From Treponema sp. (lineage in GTDB: Bacteria; Spirochaetota; Spirochaetia; Treponematales; Treponemataceae), in contig JAGBIY010000041.1 of the NCBI GenBank assembly GCA_017934745.1, forward strand, positions 48,070 through 112,069: a stretch of 64,000 bases of DNA. Direction: 5' to 3'. Below the pieces are notes generated by a model. It did no database searches and was not told the origin of the DNA. It was given only the letters and a program-made list of their open reading frames with translations. Shown in pieces: positions 16,303-25,637 of this stretch. A program made the position numbers and the translations under genes. Numbering within the stretch: position 1 is the first letter of the stretch; each line of letters begins with the position of its first letter.

Positions 16303-16340
16303 CCGGGAGCGGCTTTTCCTCATGGATTCGCGTTCCCGGG
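16303..16340 (+). promoter_or_regulatory. Stem-loop between substrate-binding protein and permease genes
   Basis: CCGGGA (16303-16308) pairs with TCCCGG (16334-16339), extended inwards by GCG/CGT. There is no T-run after it, so it is not a classic terminator. Such hairpins often protect the binding-protein mRNA and lower permease expression. Confidence 0.5.
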
Positions 16341-16365
16341 CATGTATTCCAAAAGGGGAGTATGA

Positions 16366-17244
16366 ATGCGTTTTCTGCGCTTTTTAGTCAGGGAACTCGT
16401 CTTCCACGGCATTCTTTTTGCCGTTGTGGGAACGGTCGTTCTTTCTGCGCTTTATCTTCTTTCGACTGGAGCCGACGCCGCGAGATACGCTGAGGCTACA
16501 AGGTCGTTTTTGTTGTTCATCTCCGGTTCAGCGAATTCGAACACTGTCGGATTCACTTCCGGGGACATCATCTTGGCGGGAGCGAAAGTGACTTTGCCGC
16601 TGGCTCTCATTTCGCTCGTCTTCCTCATAATCATTTCCCTTGTCTGCTCTTCTTTCGCTGTTTCGAGCAGGTACATGTCGTTGAATTTCGGAAAGAAATT
16701 TGGAGAGAGGACTGAGCAGGTCTGGAATTTCATCGCTTCCGTGTTGGCTGCAATCCCGCTGTTCGTCGGATTCTGGATTGCCTATATGTTTTTTGGAAAC
16801 GATGTGTCGCTTTTCCTCATCGCGCTTGTCACTGTCATTCTCGGTGGGCTTTCTTGGGATGCGACAAACTTCTTGAAGACGGACATGCTGAGCCAGGTCA
16901 ACCAGACGCACGCAATCGTCTTCTCCACGCTCGGAAGGAACATGGGAACGTTCCTCCCTCTGCCTGGCACATATTCTGGATACCTTTTCCAGTCGAGCCT
17001 GCCTCGCTACATTCCGTATCTTGCAGGAAAAGTTCCCGCGATTATCGGTTCCGTTACTATCGCCGAAATCGCATACAGCTTTCCGGGACTCGGAAGCAAC
17101 CTCATAGACGCGTTGATTTCCACGAACACTGATTTGCTCGTCACTTCGGTATTGATTCTTCTCTGCATCAACGCAATCGTTTCGTTCTTTGTGAAAACTA
17201 TTTTGTTCTTGATTTATCCGAGGTGGTATGAAAAAGCAATTTAA
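16366..17244 (+). CDS. ABC transporter permease (DppB/OppB type)
   Basis: 292 residues, inner-membrane permease of the oligopeptide family with about six helices, e.g. FLVRELVFHGILFAVVGTVV and LPLALISLVFLIIISLVCSS. The cytoplasmic coupling loop shows the GRNMGTFLPLPGTY and FPGLGSNLIDALISTN pieces corresponding to the EAA/FPGxG region. AAGGGGAG site 6 bases before the ATG. Its end overlaps the next gene by 17 bases. Confidence 0.85.
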   Translation: MRFLRFLVRELVFHGILFAVVGTVVLSALYLLSTGADAARYAEATRSFLLFISGSANSNTVGFTSGDIILAGAKVTLPLALISLVFLIIISLVCSSFAVSSRYMSLNFGKKFGERTEQVWNFIASVLAAIPLFVGFWIAYMFFGNDVSLFLIALVTVILGGLSWDATNFLKTDMLSQVNQTHAIVFSTLGRNMGTFLPLPGTYSGYLFQSSLPRYIPYLAGKVPAIIGSVTIAEIAYSFPGLGSNLIDALISTNTDLLVTSVLILLCINAIVSFFVKTILFLIYPRWYEKAI

Positions 17245-18322
17245 TGTCGTCAAGACTGTTGTGGTTGTCGTTTTCTTGCTTCCACTTTTGATTTCTTGGC
17301 TGCCGTGCGAATGGTTCGAGGGAGTCGTCCCTGAAAGTTTCGTCCGTTCGTCCGTGCCAACGGCTGTAAAGCATGTTGAAAAGCCCGCGGTCGATTCTTC
17401 AGTTGCCGATGTTCCTTCATCTGGTGAGGCTGCTTCTTTGGAGTCTAAAGATGCAGCTGTTGCGGAGCCGGAAAAAGAGCCAGAGGTCAAGGCTGAACCG
17501 CAGCGCGAGCAGCTCAATGCCGGAATACAGAGGCTTGAGCAGGAGCTTTTGAAGGAAATGGAAGCCCAGATGATGATGGAGGAGGAATCTTCCGACTCCG
17601 AGTCCCTTTCTCCGGCTCCTTCCATCGAAAAAAAGAATTTCCTGAGGGAGCTTTTCCTTTCGTTCAGGGAGCTTTCGATAACTCTCGTCACGACGATGGT
17701 TTTCGCCATGATAATGAGCTACATAATCGGATACTGCAGCGTGCTTTCGATGAGGTTCGGAAGGGGATTCGCGAACGTTTTGAACGCCATAGAGTCGATT
17801 CCTTCGATTCTCATAGCTCTCTTCTGCTACGCTCCTGTCTCAGGCGCGTTGGCGAAGACTTCCGGCTCCACGTCGTCGACGCTCTCGCTCATAGTGTTCA
17901 TATTCGCCGCCACGGCGACCGTCCTTCCAGAGGCCGTCCGAAGCATTTCCATTCCGTTGTCCGATTTGTACAACAGAAAGTACAGCGTTTCGTTCCGCTC
18001 TTACGGATTCACGAAAAACCGGATTCTTTCCGTTTTGATGAGGACTTCCATCATGGTCGACACATTGAAGCGCGTCGCTGCTGGAATCCTTTTGAAGACG
18101 CTCGTCCTCGACACGTCTTTCGGATTCGTCATCCAGGTCGGACTTGGAGCCACAGGAACTCCGAGCCACACTAGCCCTGGAGCGTTGATCGCCACATACA
18201 GGCAGACGGTTCTTGGTCTGGGCGATGGGGATCCTTTGTATTTCTGGGTTCCTTCAATCTTCCTCATCATGATAAGCGTTGCCTTCCTCATCGTTTTGAA
18301 CGACAACAAGGAGGATGCATGA
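17228..18322 (+). CDS. ABC transporter permease (DppC/OppC type) with long acidic insert
   Basis: 364 residues. After one N-terminal helix (KTVVVVVFLLPLLISWL) comes a hydrophilic stretch of about 110 residues, rich in Glu, Ala, Ser and Met (EPEKEPEVKAEPQREQ; EMEAQMMMEEESSDSES), where DppC proteins normally have only a short periplasmic loop. The permease core then follows (RELSITLVTTMVFAMIMSYI, AIESIPSILIALFCY, EAVRSISIPLSDLY in the EAA loop position). The insert could contact the coiled-coil lipoprotein encoded upstream; this is inference. Confidence 0.82.
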   Translation: MKKQFNVVKTVVVVVFLLPLLISWLPCEWFEGVVPESFVRSSVPTAVKHVEKPAVDSSVADVPSSGEAASLESKDAAVAEPEKEPEVKAEPQREQLNAGIQRLEQELLKEMEAQMMMEEESSDSESLSPAPSIEKKNFLRELFLSFRELSITLVTTMVFAMIMSYIIGYCSVLSMRFGRGFANVLNAIESIPSILIALFCYAPVSGALAKTSGSTSSTLSLIVFIFAATATVLPEAVRSISIPLSDLYNRKYSVSFRSYGFTKNRILSVLMRTSIMVDTLKRVAAGILLKTLVLDTSFGFVIQVGLGATGTPSHTSPGALIATYRQTVLGLGDGDPLYFWVPSIFLIMISVAFLIVLNDNKEDA

Positions 18323-19782
18323 CACCCATTTCTCTCGACAAATTCTGCATCCATCTTGGAGACAGAATAACGCTCAAGCCTACGACTCTCGACATAGAGT
18401 CCGGCACTTCAACTGTAATAATGGGACCGACGGGAACCGGAAAGTCCGTTTTCCTCAAGTCCATAGCCGGAATCCTTCCGACGCACATCTTCAAATTCGA
18501 TGGCGCCCTCAAGGTCAACGGAAATCCCGGATACTTCAACGGAAAGAAGCTCGACTTCTTCGAGTGGACGAAAATCGAGCAGTCGGGATTGATGTTCATT
18601 CCGGCCGAGACCGCGCAGGTCATGAATCCCGCGCTCACCCTCGACCAGAACCTTTCCCTTTTGGCTCCGGGATGCCGTCCGAACGTCGTCCGCCGCTTGA
18701 AGGAATTCTTCACTCTCGACTTCGAGAAGTTCGCGCGACTGTACCCGGACGAAGTCTCCGGCGGCGAGATGCAGCGAATCACGTTGATGATTCTCCTTTC
18801 CCGGCAGGGGAATCTCATCCTCCTCGACGAGCCGACCGTCAACCTCGACAGAAACCTCAGGAAGAATTTCGTGGAATTTTTGAACAAGGAGATTCTCTGC
18901 GACAAATCGAAGACGTTCCTGATGGTCAGCCACGACTTGGACTTCATAAAACGCCTCAACTTGACGCAGGTCTTCATCCTGAAAGAGGGCGACCTCGTGA
19001 AACTTGAGCAGCTCCCTGAAATGGAAGGCTACGAGAAGCCTGAGGCGAAGAAGGGCGCGTCTGGAACTTCGATGGAAATCAAGAACGTCTCCCAGTCGTA
19101 CAACAAGCGCGGTCTTTTCGGCGAGCGCAAATTCACGGCTTTCAAGGGACTCAACCTCACGTTCGAGCGTTCCACCGTCTACGGAATCACAGGTCCGTCA
19201 GGTTGCGGAAAGTCGAGCACGATAAAGGCGATCCTCCGCTTGCTCGACGAGACAGAGGGCGAGATTCTCCTTGAGGGCAACGACCTCGTAAAACTCAAGC
19301 CAGTCGAGGACGGCAGGGACCCTGAGGAATTCAAGCCGTTCAGGAAGAGGATGGCCGTCGTCCAGCAGGATTCCAGATTCTCGTTCTTCCCTGACTTGAA
19401 AATCCGCGATTCGTTCGCCCAGATTTCCAAGGCGGGAATCGACGGCACAATCGAGGAGATGGCGGAGAACCTTGAGAAGGTCGGTTTGACGAAGGGGCAC
19501 TTGGACGCGTATCCTCAGTCCCTCTCTTCCGGCGAGATGAAGCGAATGGACATCGCCCGCGCCTTGACCGCCAAGCCTGACATCCTCCTGCTCGATGAGC
19601 CTTTCGCCCACATCGACTTCGACACGCGACTGCACGTCATGAAGGTCATCTCCGACTATCTTGCCGAGCACGCCACGATTCTTGTCGTCGTTACCCACGA
19701 GGATTTCGATTTGAGGTACTTTGTCGAGAAGAACTTCGATTTCCCTGAGCTTGTCGGTTTGACGTTGAACACGGAAAAATGA
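18319..19782 (+). CDS. ABC transporter ATPase with two fused nucleotide-binding domains
   Basis: 487 residues, equivalent to OppD plus OppF in one chain. First domain: Walker A GPTGTGKS, signature VSGGEMQR, Walker B LILLDEPT. Second domain: GPSGCGKS, LSSGEMKRMDIARAL, DILLLDEPFAHID and the H-loop VVVTHED. Both sites look complete. It overlaps the permease gene by 4 bases and is the last gene of the operon; the transcript likely ends at the hairpin 19828-19860 inside the convergent gene. Confidence 0.93.
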   Translation: MTPISLDKFCIHLGDRITLKPTTLDIESGTSTVIMGPTGTGKSVFLKSIAGILPTHIFKFDGALKVNGNPGYFNGKKLDFFEWTKIEQSGLMFIPAETAQVMNPALTLDQNLSLLAPGCRPNVVRRLKEFFTLDFEKFARLYPDEVSGGEMQRITLMILLSRQGNLILLDEPTVNLDRNLRKNFVEFLNKEILCDKSKTFLMVSHDLDFIKRLNLTQVFILKEGDLVKLEQLPEMEGYEKPEAKKGASGTSMEIKNVSQSYNKRGLFGERKFTAFKGLNLTFERSTVYGITGPSGCGKSSTIKAILRLLDETEGEILLEGNDLVKLKPVEDGRDPEEFKPFRKRMAVVQQDSRFSFFPDLKIRDSFAQISKAGIDGTIEEMAENLEKVGLTKGHLDAYPQSLSSGEMKRMDIARALTAKPDILLLDEPFAHIDFDTRLHVMKVISDYLAEHATILVVVTHEDFDLRYFVEKNFDFPELVGLTLNTEK

Positions 19783-19796
19783 ACCTGAGAGGGGGT

Positions 19797-20408
19797 TTAT
19801 AGAAAAACTTTCACGGAGAGAGTTTTTGGTCTTTGATGATTTCCATCAAAGACCTTTTTTATGCTGTCGCACAGAAGTTCCGCTTCTTTTTCGTTGTGCG
19901 TTACGAAGATTGTCGTCCTGCCTTCGCTTTTCAGAAGCGACTTCGTGAACGATATTATTTCCAGTTTTGTTTTTTCGTCTATCGAATTGAAGGCTTCGTC
20001 AAGTAGAAGTATCTCGCTCGGAAAGGCAAGCGCGCGGGCGAGCGAAACCCTCTGCTTTTCGCCTCCTGAAAGCTTCGCTGGAAAAGAGCCTTCTTTGTCT
20101 TCCATCTTCATTTCCTTCAGAAATCGGTGCGCTTTTTCGATGGCTTCCTTTTCCGTCATGATGTTTTTTAGCGGAACCGCCACGTTCTCAAGCACGGTCG
20201 CTCCTTCCAAAAGCCGTGGTTCCTGGAATGCGAACGACACTGTCTTTCCTTTCTTCATTTCGTTCTCGCATATCCAGTTGAGCAGTGTCGTTTTTCCGAA
20301 TCCGCTTGGAGCCAGGAATCCTGTCGTTTTTCCGTCCTCGAATTCAATCGAAAAATCGGAAAGCACTTTTTTGCCGTTGAACGCTATAGAAAGTTTCTCT
20401 ATCTTCAT
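19797..20408 (-). CDS. ABC transporter ATPase (SsuB/TauB type)
   Basis: 203 residues; a short ATPase with Walker A APSGFGKTT, signature LSGGEKQRVSLARAL, Walker B EILLLDEAF and H-loop FVTHNEKEA. It powers the importer made with the permease at 20405 and the binding protein at 21152. Its ATG overlaps the permease stop by 4 bases, with GAGAGGG upstream. The last 20 codons contain, on the opposite strand, the terminator of the convergent operon. Confidence 0.9.
   Translation of the reverse strand: MKIEKLSIAFNGKKVLSDFSIEFEDGKTTGFLAPSGFGKTTLLNWICENEMKKGKTVSFAFQEPRLLEGATVLENVAVPLKNIMTEKEAIEKAHRFLKEMKMEDKEGSFPAKLSGGEKQRVSLARALAFPSEILLLDEAFNSIDEKTKLEIISFTKSLLKSEGRTTIFVTHNEKEAELLCDSIKKVFDGNHQRPKTLSVKVFL
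19828..19860 (+). terminator. Terminator of the 11.6-19.8 kb operon, inside the convergent ATPase gene
   Basis: Perfect 11-bp stem GGTCTTTGATG / CATCAAAGACC with a five-base loop and six Ts on the plus strand. It lies entirely within the 3' coding part of the gene at 19797-20408. Confidence 0.85.
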
Positions 20409-21139
20409 TTGTCCCTCTCAAGGATTAGTTTCAGTAGCGTTTCCATGGCGAAACTCAGGGCCACTATCACAATTGACAGCGCCATGACTTCCTGCGTCTC
20501 CAGATGCACCTGCGCTGCTGAAAGCTGGGTGCCGATTGCCTTGTTTGGAAGACTCAAAACCTCTCCAGCCACGACGACCTTCCACGTCATTCCGAAAACC
20601 GACACGGTTCCGCTTTTGAAGAAGGGCTTGAGCTTTGGAATCCAGATGAACCTTACCCTCTGCGTCGTTTTGAGGGAGAAGACGCGCGCCATCTGCATCA
20701 TCTTTTTGTCGTCTTCTGAGAGCGCGAATCCCGCGAAAAGCGACGAGACCATGACGGGGAGCGACATCAGGACGGCGACTGCCACGGGGACGTTCCCCGA
20801 ACTGAACGAGAAAACCAGAATGAGAATGAGAGCGACGACCGGTGTGGAGCGCAGAATCGATATCGGAAAAGCGAAAAAGTCCTTCATGAACCGTGATTTT
20901 CCGCACGCGACTCCAAGAATCGAGCCGAAAACGAGCGATATCGAGAACGCTTTCGCGACGCGGACGAATGTTGAGAGGGCGTTCGCCCAGAATGAGCTGT
21001 CCGCCAAAAGCCTCCCCATGCAGAAAAGAACGCTTTTCGGCGTGGGAAGAATGAGCGGTGAGTCCATGACGGAAGCCGCTGTCTGCCAAACGAGCAGGAC
21101 TGCCGCCATGGATAGTATTTTTGGAATGACTTTTTTCAA
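20405..21139 (-). CDS. ABC transporter permease (nitrate/sulfonate/taurine type)
   Basis: 244 residues, BPD_transp_1 fold with hydrophobic segments (ILSMAAVLLVWQTAASV, PVVALILILVFSFSSGNVPV) and the cytoplasmic loop VRFIWIPKLKPFFKSGTVSV. The first codon appears to be TTG (21137-21139) without a clear Shine-Dalgarno, 12 bases after the binding-protein stop, so translation is likely coupled. An internal ATG at 21109 is the alternative start. Confidence 0.85.
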   Translation of the reverse strand: MKKVIPKILSMAAVLLVWQTAASVMDSPLILPTPKSVLFCMGRLLADSSFWANALSTFVRVAKAFSISLVFGSILGVACGKSRFMKDFFAFPISILRSTPVVALILILVFSFSSGNVPVAVAVLMSLPVMVSSLFAGFALSEDDKKMMQMARVFSLKTTQRVRFIWIPKLKPFFKSGTVSVFGMTWKVVVAGEVLSLPNKAIGTQLSAAQVHLETQEVMALSIVIVALSFAMETLLKLILERDK

Positions 21140-21151
21140 TTTTTTTTCTGC

Positions 21152-22063
21152 TTAGTAGTAGAATTTTTCGTCCGGGAGTTTTCCGCCTATTGCCTCTGGG
21201 GAATTTTCCAGGAATATTCCCAAAAGCTTTTCAACTTCGCCCTTTCCCTTCTTCGCCGGCTTCCATGTGTAGGCGGCGTTCGGAATCGATTTTGCCGCGA
21301 TAGCCGCTTTCAGGCCGAGCGAGTGCTTTTCGACGAGTTTTCCGGCTTCCATCGGGTTTTTCACTGTCCAGCCGCTCGCTTTCTCAAAATCCGCGATGAA
21401 CTTCTTGATTTCCTTCTTGTGCTTCTTCGCGTAAGATGCGTTCGCCACAAGGAGCGTCATCGGAAAGTCCGTTCCCTCGGCCGCCTTGAACTCGTCGGAG
21501 ATGCTCAGGCGTTTCACGCTCTCGCCCTTAGTCTCCGCGACTGTCGCGAACGGTTCCGGGACGAGCGCGTAGTCGAATTTGCCTTCGATGAGGGCAGCCG
21601 CTATCTCCGCGTTCGGCGTGGTGAAGTCGAGCGTGGACTCGATGGAATTCTTCTTCATCAGGTACTTCATCATGTATTCTGGTGTCGCTCCCTGTCCCGC
21701 GCAGGCTATCGTCTTTCCGTCCAAGTCCTTCACGGATTTTACAGATTCGTCCTTCGTAATCAGGAAAAGGTTGCCGTTGCCCGCTATTCCGAGGCATAGA
21801 ACCGCTCCTTTTGACGAGTTGTATACTTTCGCGGCCGCGTTCGGAGGAAGGAATCCTATGTCGATTTCCCCCTTCATGAGCTTTGGAAGCTCGTTCTGCG
21901 CCGACGCGAATTTCTCGAATTCGTATTTCGAGCCGCCTTTTTCAGCCTGCTCCATCAAGTAGGCGCACGGGATGCCCGAAGGTCCGTTCAGTACTCCGAC
22001 TTTCTGCGCGAAGATTGCCGATGAGATGGCTGCGAAAATCACAGCCGCAATTGTTCTTTTCAT
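21152..22063 (-). CDS. ABC transporter substrate-binding protein (NMT1/SsuA-like)
   Basis: 303 residues, signal peptide MKRTIAAVIFAAISSAIFAQ. Typical of periplasmic binding proteins of the nitrate/sulfonate/thiamin-precursor group: GVLNGPSGIPCAYLM near the start, KGEIDIGFLPPNAA, DLDGKTIACAGQGATPEYMM, and EGKFDYALVPEPFA. The ligand cannot be told. GAGG lies about 12 bases before the ATG, within the end of the hydrogenase gene region, and the gap is 17 bases, so it is co-transcribed with the hydrogenase. Confidence 0.85.
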   Translation of the reverse strand: MKRTIAAVIFAAISSAIFAQKVGVLNGPSGIPCAYLMEQAEKGGSKYEFEKFASAQNELPKLMKGEIDIGFLPPNAAAKVYNSSKGAVLCLGIAGNGNLFLITKDESVKSVKDLDGKTIACAGQGATPEYMMKYLMKKNSIESTLDFTTPNAEIAAALIEGKFDYALVPEPFATVAETKGESVKRLSISDEFKAAEGTDFPMTLLVANASYAKKHKKEIKKFIADFEKASGWTVKNPMEAGKLVEKHSLGLKAAIAAKSIPNAAYTWKPAKKGKGEVEKLLGIFLENSPEAIGGKLPDEKFYY

Positions 22064-22080
22064 TTTTCAATTCACCTCGA

Positions 22081-23622
22081 CTATGATTCTATCACTTTTT
22101 CGATTTCGCATTCGGCTATCGTCCCGTTCTCGTTCGGTTTGCTTCCTGCGTTCGCGTACATCATCAAAAGTCCGTTGCCGGCTTTCGGGTTCGTGATGAC
22201 GAATGGACCTGCTATGCAGCCTCCTTCGCAAGCCATGACCTCCACGAGGTTCGGCGTTTCCGGTGATGAAGGAATCTTTCCGCTGTTGATTTGTCCGTAT
22301 GTCGTGAGCATTTTCATGCCGTTCTTGTCCAGTCCGTTTATGACTGTCGGTCTGAGTATTCCCCTTGTCTTCTCGTCGAGCCTGAGCCTGACGCTTTCCG
22401 CGACTCCTCCCGTCTTCGCGAAGTTCCTTCCGGAGACTGTCGGGACGTATTTTGTCGGAATTGAGTCCTCCTTCACCTCGACTTTCGCTATCTCTATTCC
22501 CTTCGCCTGGAAAAGGGCCGCTATCTCCTCGACAGAAAGAACGTAGTCCACCTCGTCCGAGTCGAATCCCTCGCGCCTTTTTGCAAGGCAGGGACCGATG
22601 AACACGGTGACGCATTCTGGATCCGCCTGTTTCGCAAGCTCCGCCGTGTAAATCATCGGGGATTTCGTTTCGCTTATGCATTCGGCGAGTTCCGGGACGT
22701 GGATTCTGACGGCGCGGACGTATGCCGGGCAGCAGCTCGTCGTCATCATCTTCTTTCCGCTTTCCATTCTCTCGGCGAATTCCTTCGCTTCCTTGTCCGC
22801 GGTGATGTCGGCTCCAATCGCCACTTCCCACACTTTGCTGAATCCCGACTGCTTGAGGGCTTCCTCCAGCTGTCCCGGCTTCGCCCTGAACTGCGCTCCG
22901 ATTGCCGGCGCGTACATCGCAACGACTTGCTTTCCGTTCATGATGTGCTTTACGACGTCGAAGAGCTGCGACTTTCCCATCATCGCGCTGAACGGACAGT
23001 TCGACATGCACTTTCCGCAGAATATGCACTTTTCGTAGTCTATCGTCTCCCTTCCGTCGTCGCCTTTTGTGATTGCGCCTACCGGGCAGGCTTCCTCGCA
23101 CGGAACGACTGTCTTTAAAATCGCGTGGTACGGACAGTTCTGGGCGCAGAGCCCGCAGTTGATGCACTTGCTCGCGTCGATTCTTGCCCTGTCTGTCACC
23201 TCAATCGCCTTTTTGGGGCAGTTCACCTTGCATGGGCGGGCGAGGCAGGCCTGGCACGCGTCTGTCGGAAAATAGTGCGGCTTGACGCAGGCGTTGCACG
23301 CGCTTCTTATCATCGTGAGCATCGGCCACGTCGGCTTTTCTCTTTCGTATGCTTCTTTGACATATTCCCTGAGCGGCTTCTTTCCGTCCCAGTCCTCGAC
23401 CGAGTGACCGAGCCTTGCCGCTATTCTGATTCTGACGATTTCCCTGTCTTCTTCTATTGAAGAGCGTATCGGCTCCGTTCCATCCGGGATTATTGTTTCT
23501 GGAATCTTTTCGATTTCGTCGACCGTTTTTTCATCGAGGAGCTTTCCTGCAAGCTGGAGCTTCATAATCTCCACGAGAATGCTTTTCTTGATGTTCGCTG
23601 CGTTGTTGTTTGTGTTCAGCAT
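22081..23622 (-). CDS. [FeFe] hydrogenase, group B-like monomeric enzyme
   Basis: 513 residues, cytoplasmic. Two ferredoxin-like cluster regions ([31 protein letters not shown]) plus further Cys near the N-terminus ([14 protein letters not shown]). H-cluster motifs: TSCCPAYV (L1), [10 protein letters not shown] (L2), [12 protein letters not shown] (L3), the variant set known for group B rather than the group A PCxxKxxE form. It either makes H2 from reduced ferredoxin or senses/uses H2. Shine-Dalgarno GAGGCGG and a TATAAT box upstream. Heads an operon with an ABC importer. Confidence 0.9.
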   Translation of the reverse strand: MLNTNNNAANIKKSILVEIMKLQLAGKLLDEKTVDEIEKIPETIIPDGTEPIRSSIEEDREIVRIRIAARLGHSVEDWDGKKPLREYVKEAYEREKPTWPMLTMIRSACNACVKPHYFPTDACQACLARPCKVNCPKKAIEVTDRARIDASKCINCGLCAQNCPYHAILKTVVPCEEACPVGAITKGDDGRETIDYEKCIFCGKCMSNCPFSAMMGKSQLFDVVKHIMNGKQVVAMYAPAIGAQFRAKPGQLEEALKQSGFSKVWEVAIGADITADKEAKEFAERMESGKKMMTTSCCPAYVRAVRIHVPELAECISETKSPMIYTAELAKQADPECVTVFIGPCLAKRREGFDSDEVDYVLSVEEIAALFQAKGIEIAKVEVKEDSIPTKYVPTVSGRNFAKTGGVAESVRLRLDEKTRGILRPTVINGLDKNGMKMLTTYGQINSGKIPSSPETPNLVEVMACEGGCIAGPFVITNPKAGNGLLMMYANAGSKPNENGTIAECEIEKVIES

Positions 23623-23653
23623 GATTCTACCGCCTCAAAAAAGATATTGAGAA

Positions 23654-23659
23654 ATTATA
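23654..23659 (-). promoter_or_regulatory. -10 box of the hydrogenase operon
   Basis: TATAAT on the minus strand, 31 bases before the hydrogenase start. The -35 is not clear. Confidence 0.5.
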
Positions 23660-23716
23660 TCATTAAATGCTGTTTTGTAGTTTCTTCTTTGAGAATAAAT
23701 GAAAGCGAATGGGCAT

Positions 23717-23751
23717 AAAAAAAAAAGCACTCCAGATTTCTCCGAAGTGCT
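23717..23751 (-). terminator. Terminator after tRNA-Lys
   Basis: Minus-strand stem AGCACT (23751-23746) with AGTGCT (23731-23726), followed by a run of at least nine Ts. Confidence 0.75.
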
Positions 23752-23754
23752 TCA

Positions 23755-23827
23755 TGAGCTACGATGGACTCGAACCATCGACAACCGCCTTAAAAGGGCG
23801 GTGCTCTACCACCTGAGCTAGTAGCCC
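23755..23827 (-). tRNA. tRNA-Lys (anticodon UUU)
   Basis: A 73-base cloverleaf on the minus strand: acceptor GGGCTAC / GTAGCTC with discriminator A, anticodon stem CCGCC / GGCGG around loop CTTTTAA, T-loop TTCGAGT. CCA is not encoded. A terminator follows at once. Confidence 0.95.
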
Positions 23828-23897
23828 ATCATTCTTGCGAATGTTTTTCTAATATACAGAAAATATTTTTTTTGGTCAAGCGAAAATTAACCGGGCG

Positions 23898-23926
23898 AAA
23901 AAAATCCGAACTCTTTTGAATTCGGA
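23898..23926 (-). terminator. Terminator of the HtrA-like protease gene
   Basis: TCCGAA (23905-23910) pairs with TTCGGA (23921-23926), inner CT/AG-type pairs, then a seven-T run on the minus strand. T-rich on the other side too, so it may work both ways. Confidence 0.7.
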
Positions 23927-23947
23927 TTTTTGCTTTTCAGCCTCGTT

Positions 23948-25453
23948 CTAGTTGAACTTGTAGTGCCCTGTCGAGATTATGTGGCCGTCGTTGTAGACGT
24001 CGAACCAGATTTCCTTGTTCTTCGTCAAATCGAGCGCCTCGTAGAATTCCTCGACGCTTGAGATTTTCTTGTCGTTCACGGCCGTTATGATGTCGCCCGC
24101 CTGGATTCTGAGGGCGGCCGCCGGTGAGCGCTCAAGCACGCTTGACACTGCGACTCCCTTCACTTTGTCGTCCGTCACGTTGAGTTCTTTCCTCAAGTCG
24201 TCGTTGAGAGGGGAGGCGATGAATCCCGGCCAGAGCTTTGAGTTGTCGTTTCCCGAATCCTTCGAGCGTTCCTCGATTTTCACTTTGACGGTGACTTCTT
24301 TTCCGCCTCTTATCACCTTGAATTCTGCTGTTTCTCCGGCTGGAAGATAGCCGACTTCGCGCATGAAGTCCGCCTGGTTCTTCACGCTCTTTCCGTTTAG
24401 CTCGATTACGAAGTCGCCAGCCTGCATTCCGCCCTTGTATGCCGGAGAGTCGATGAAGACCTGCGAAGCGAACGCTCCGTGCTTGCCCTTCACGCCGAGA
24501 TTCTCCTTGTACTTCTCTGTTACGTCTGCGAGCGAGACTCCGAGCCAGCCGTATGTGATTTTTCCGTTGGAGATGAACGAGTCGATTGCTTTCTTGATTG
24601 AGTTGATTGGGATTGAGAATCCGAGTCCGACACTTCCGCCTGAGTTCGACGCTATCCATGTGTTGATTCCGATGACTTCTCCGTAGATGTTCACGAGAGG
24701 ACCGCCCGAATTTCCCTGGTTGATTGCGGCGTCGGTCTGGATGAAGTCGTTCATGTTTCCGATTTGTGTTCCGCTTCTTCCTGTCGCCGATACGATTCCC
24801 TGTGTGACGGACTGGCTGTAGCCGAGCGGCGCGCCCATCGCCAAGCAGATGTCGCCCGTCTGAACTTCGTCGCTGTTTCCGAGAGCCGCCACCACGATGT
24901 TGGAGTCTGACTGCGCCTCGAAAGAGACGAGCGCGATGTCCTGCCTTTCATCGGCTCCGACAAGCTTTCCGTCGAATTCCTGTCCGTCGTTCAGTTTCAC
25001 TTTTATGGAATCCGCTTTTCCCGCGACGTGGTTGTTCGTAAGGACGTAGACCGTGTTGCCGTTCCTTTTGACGATTACGCCTGAGCCGAGTCCCTGCTGG
25101 ATTCTCTCTCTCGTGCGTCCTTTCCCTGAGTCTCCCTGGTTCGGAATGCCGAAGAAGAAGAACGGAAGGTCGTCGAACGGAGATGAGGCCGACATCGTGG
25201 TCTTTTCTGTGACGTCGATTTCAACAACTGACGGGAGAACCCCGGAGCTTATCGCCCTGAACGAGGACTGCAACGCTTCGAGCACGCTGAGGTCGCTTCT
25301 TGAGATGCTCACGGCCGAGTTCTTCGCTGTCTCGGCGAATGCAGTGTCCGCTGTTCCCTTTACTTCGACTCTGTGGCATGAGAGTGAGAGGAATGAGAAG
25401 GCCAATGCTCCGGCCGCTGTCACTCCAAGCACGCTTTTCGTAATTTTTTTCAT
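23948..25453 (-). CDS. HtrA/DegP-like periplasmic serine protease, lipoprotein
   Basis: 501 residues. Lipobox FLSLSC (Cys 26) suggests a lipid anchor, unusual for DegP itself. Trypsin-like domain with H142 (NNHVAG), D172 (RQDIALV) and S249 (NQGNSGGP), all intact. Two PDZ domains follow (GGMQAGDFVIELNGKSVKN; LRIQAGDIITAVNDKKISS). Degrades or refolds damaged envelope proteins. Strong GGAGG nine bases before the ATG; own terminator downstream. Confidence 0.93.
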   Translation of the reverse strand: MKKITKSVLGVTAAGALAFSFLSLSCHRVEVKGTADTAFAETAKNSAVSISRSDLSVLEALQSSFRAISSGVLPSVVEIDVTEKTTMSASSPFDDLPFFFFGIPNQGDSGKGRTRERIQQGLGSGVIVKRNGNTVYVLTNNHVAGKADSIKVKLNDGQEFDGKLVGADERQDIALVSFEAQSDSNIVVAALGNSDEVQTGDICLAMGAPLGYSQSVTQGIVSATGRSGTQIGNMNDFIQTDAAINQGNSGGPLVNIYGEVIGINTWIASNSGGSVGLGFSIPINSIKKAIDSFISNGKITYGWLGVSLADVTEKYKENLGVKGKHGAFASQVFIDSPAYKGGMQAGDFVIELNGKSVKNQADFMREVGYLPAGETAEFKVIRGGKEVTVKVKIEERSKDSGNDNSKLWPGFIASPLNDDLRKELNVTDDKVKGVAVSSVLERSPAAALRIQAGDIITAVNDKKISSVEEFYEALDLTKNKEIWFDVYNDGHIISTGHYKFN

Positions 25454-25637
25454 AAAAAATCCTCCAAATAATTTTCAATATCGAATGGCGGCGTTTGCTA
25501 GGATTTCAAGATAATCAAAAAGATTTCCATCGGCAAACTGTCGCGCTGCTTTTCTTCAAGCTTCAAATATAAAAATTATTGAAGGATTTTTGGGTTACTT
25601 TCGCTAAAGATAATTTTTTGTTGTTGAAAGTTCTCGT

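Noticed and set aside
16528-17709. A 393-residue open frame on the minus strand
   Set aside because: Antisense to the two permease genes, with low-complexity Ser/Asp/Arg content; the permeases are clearly real.
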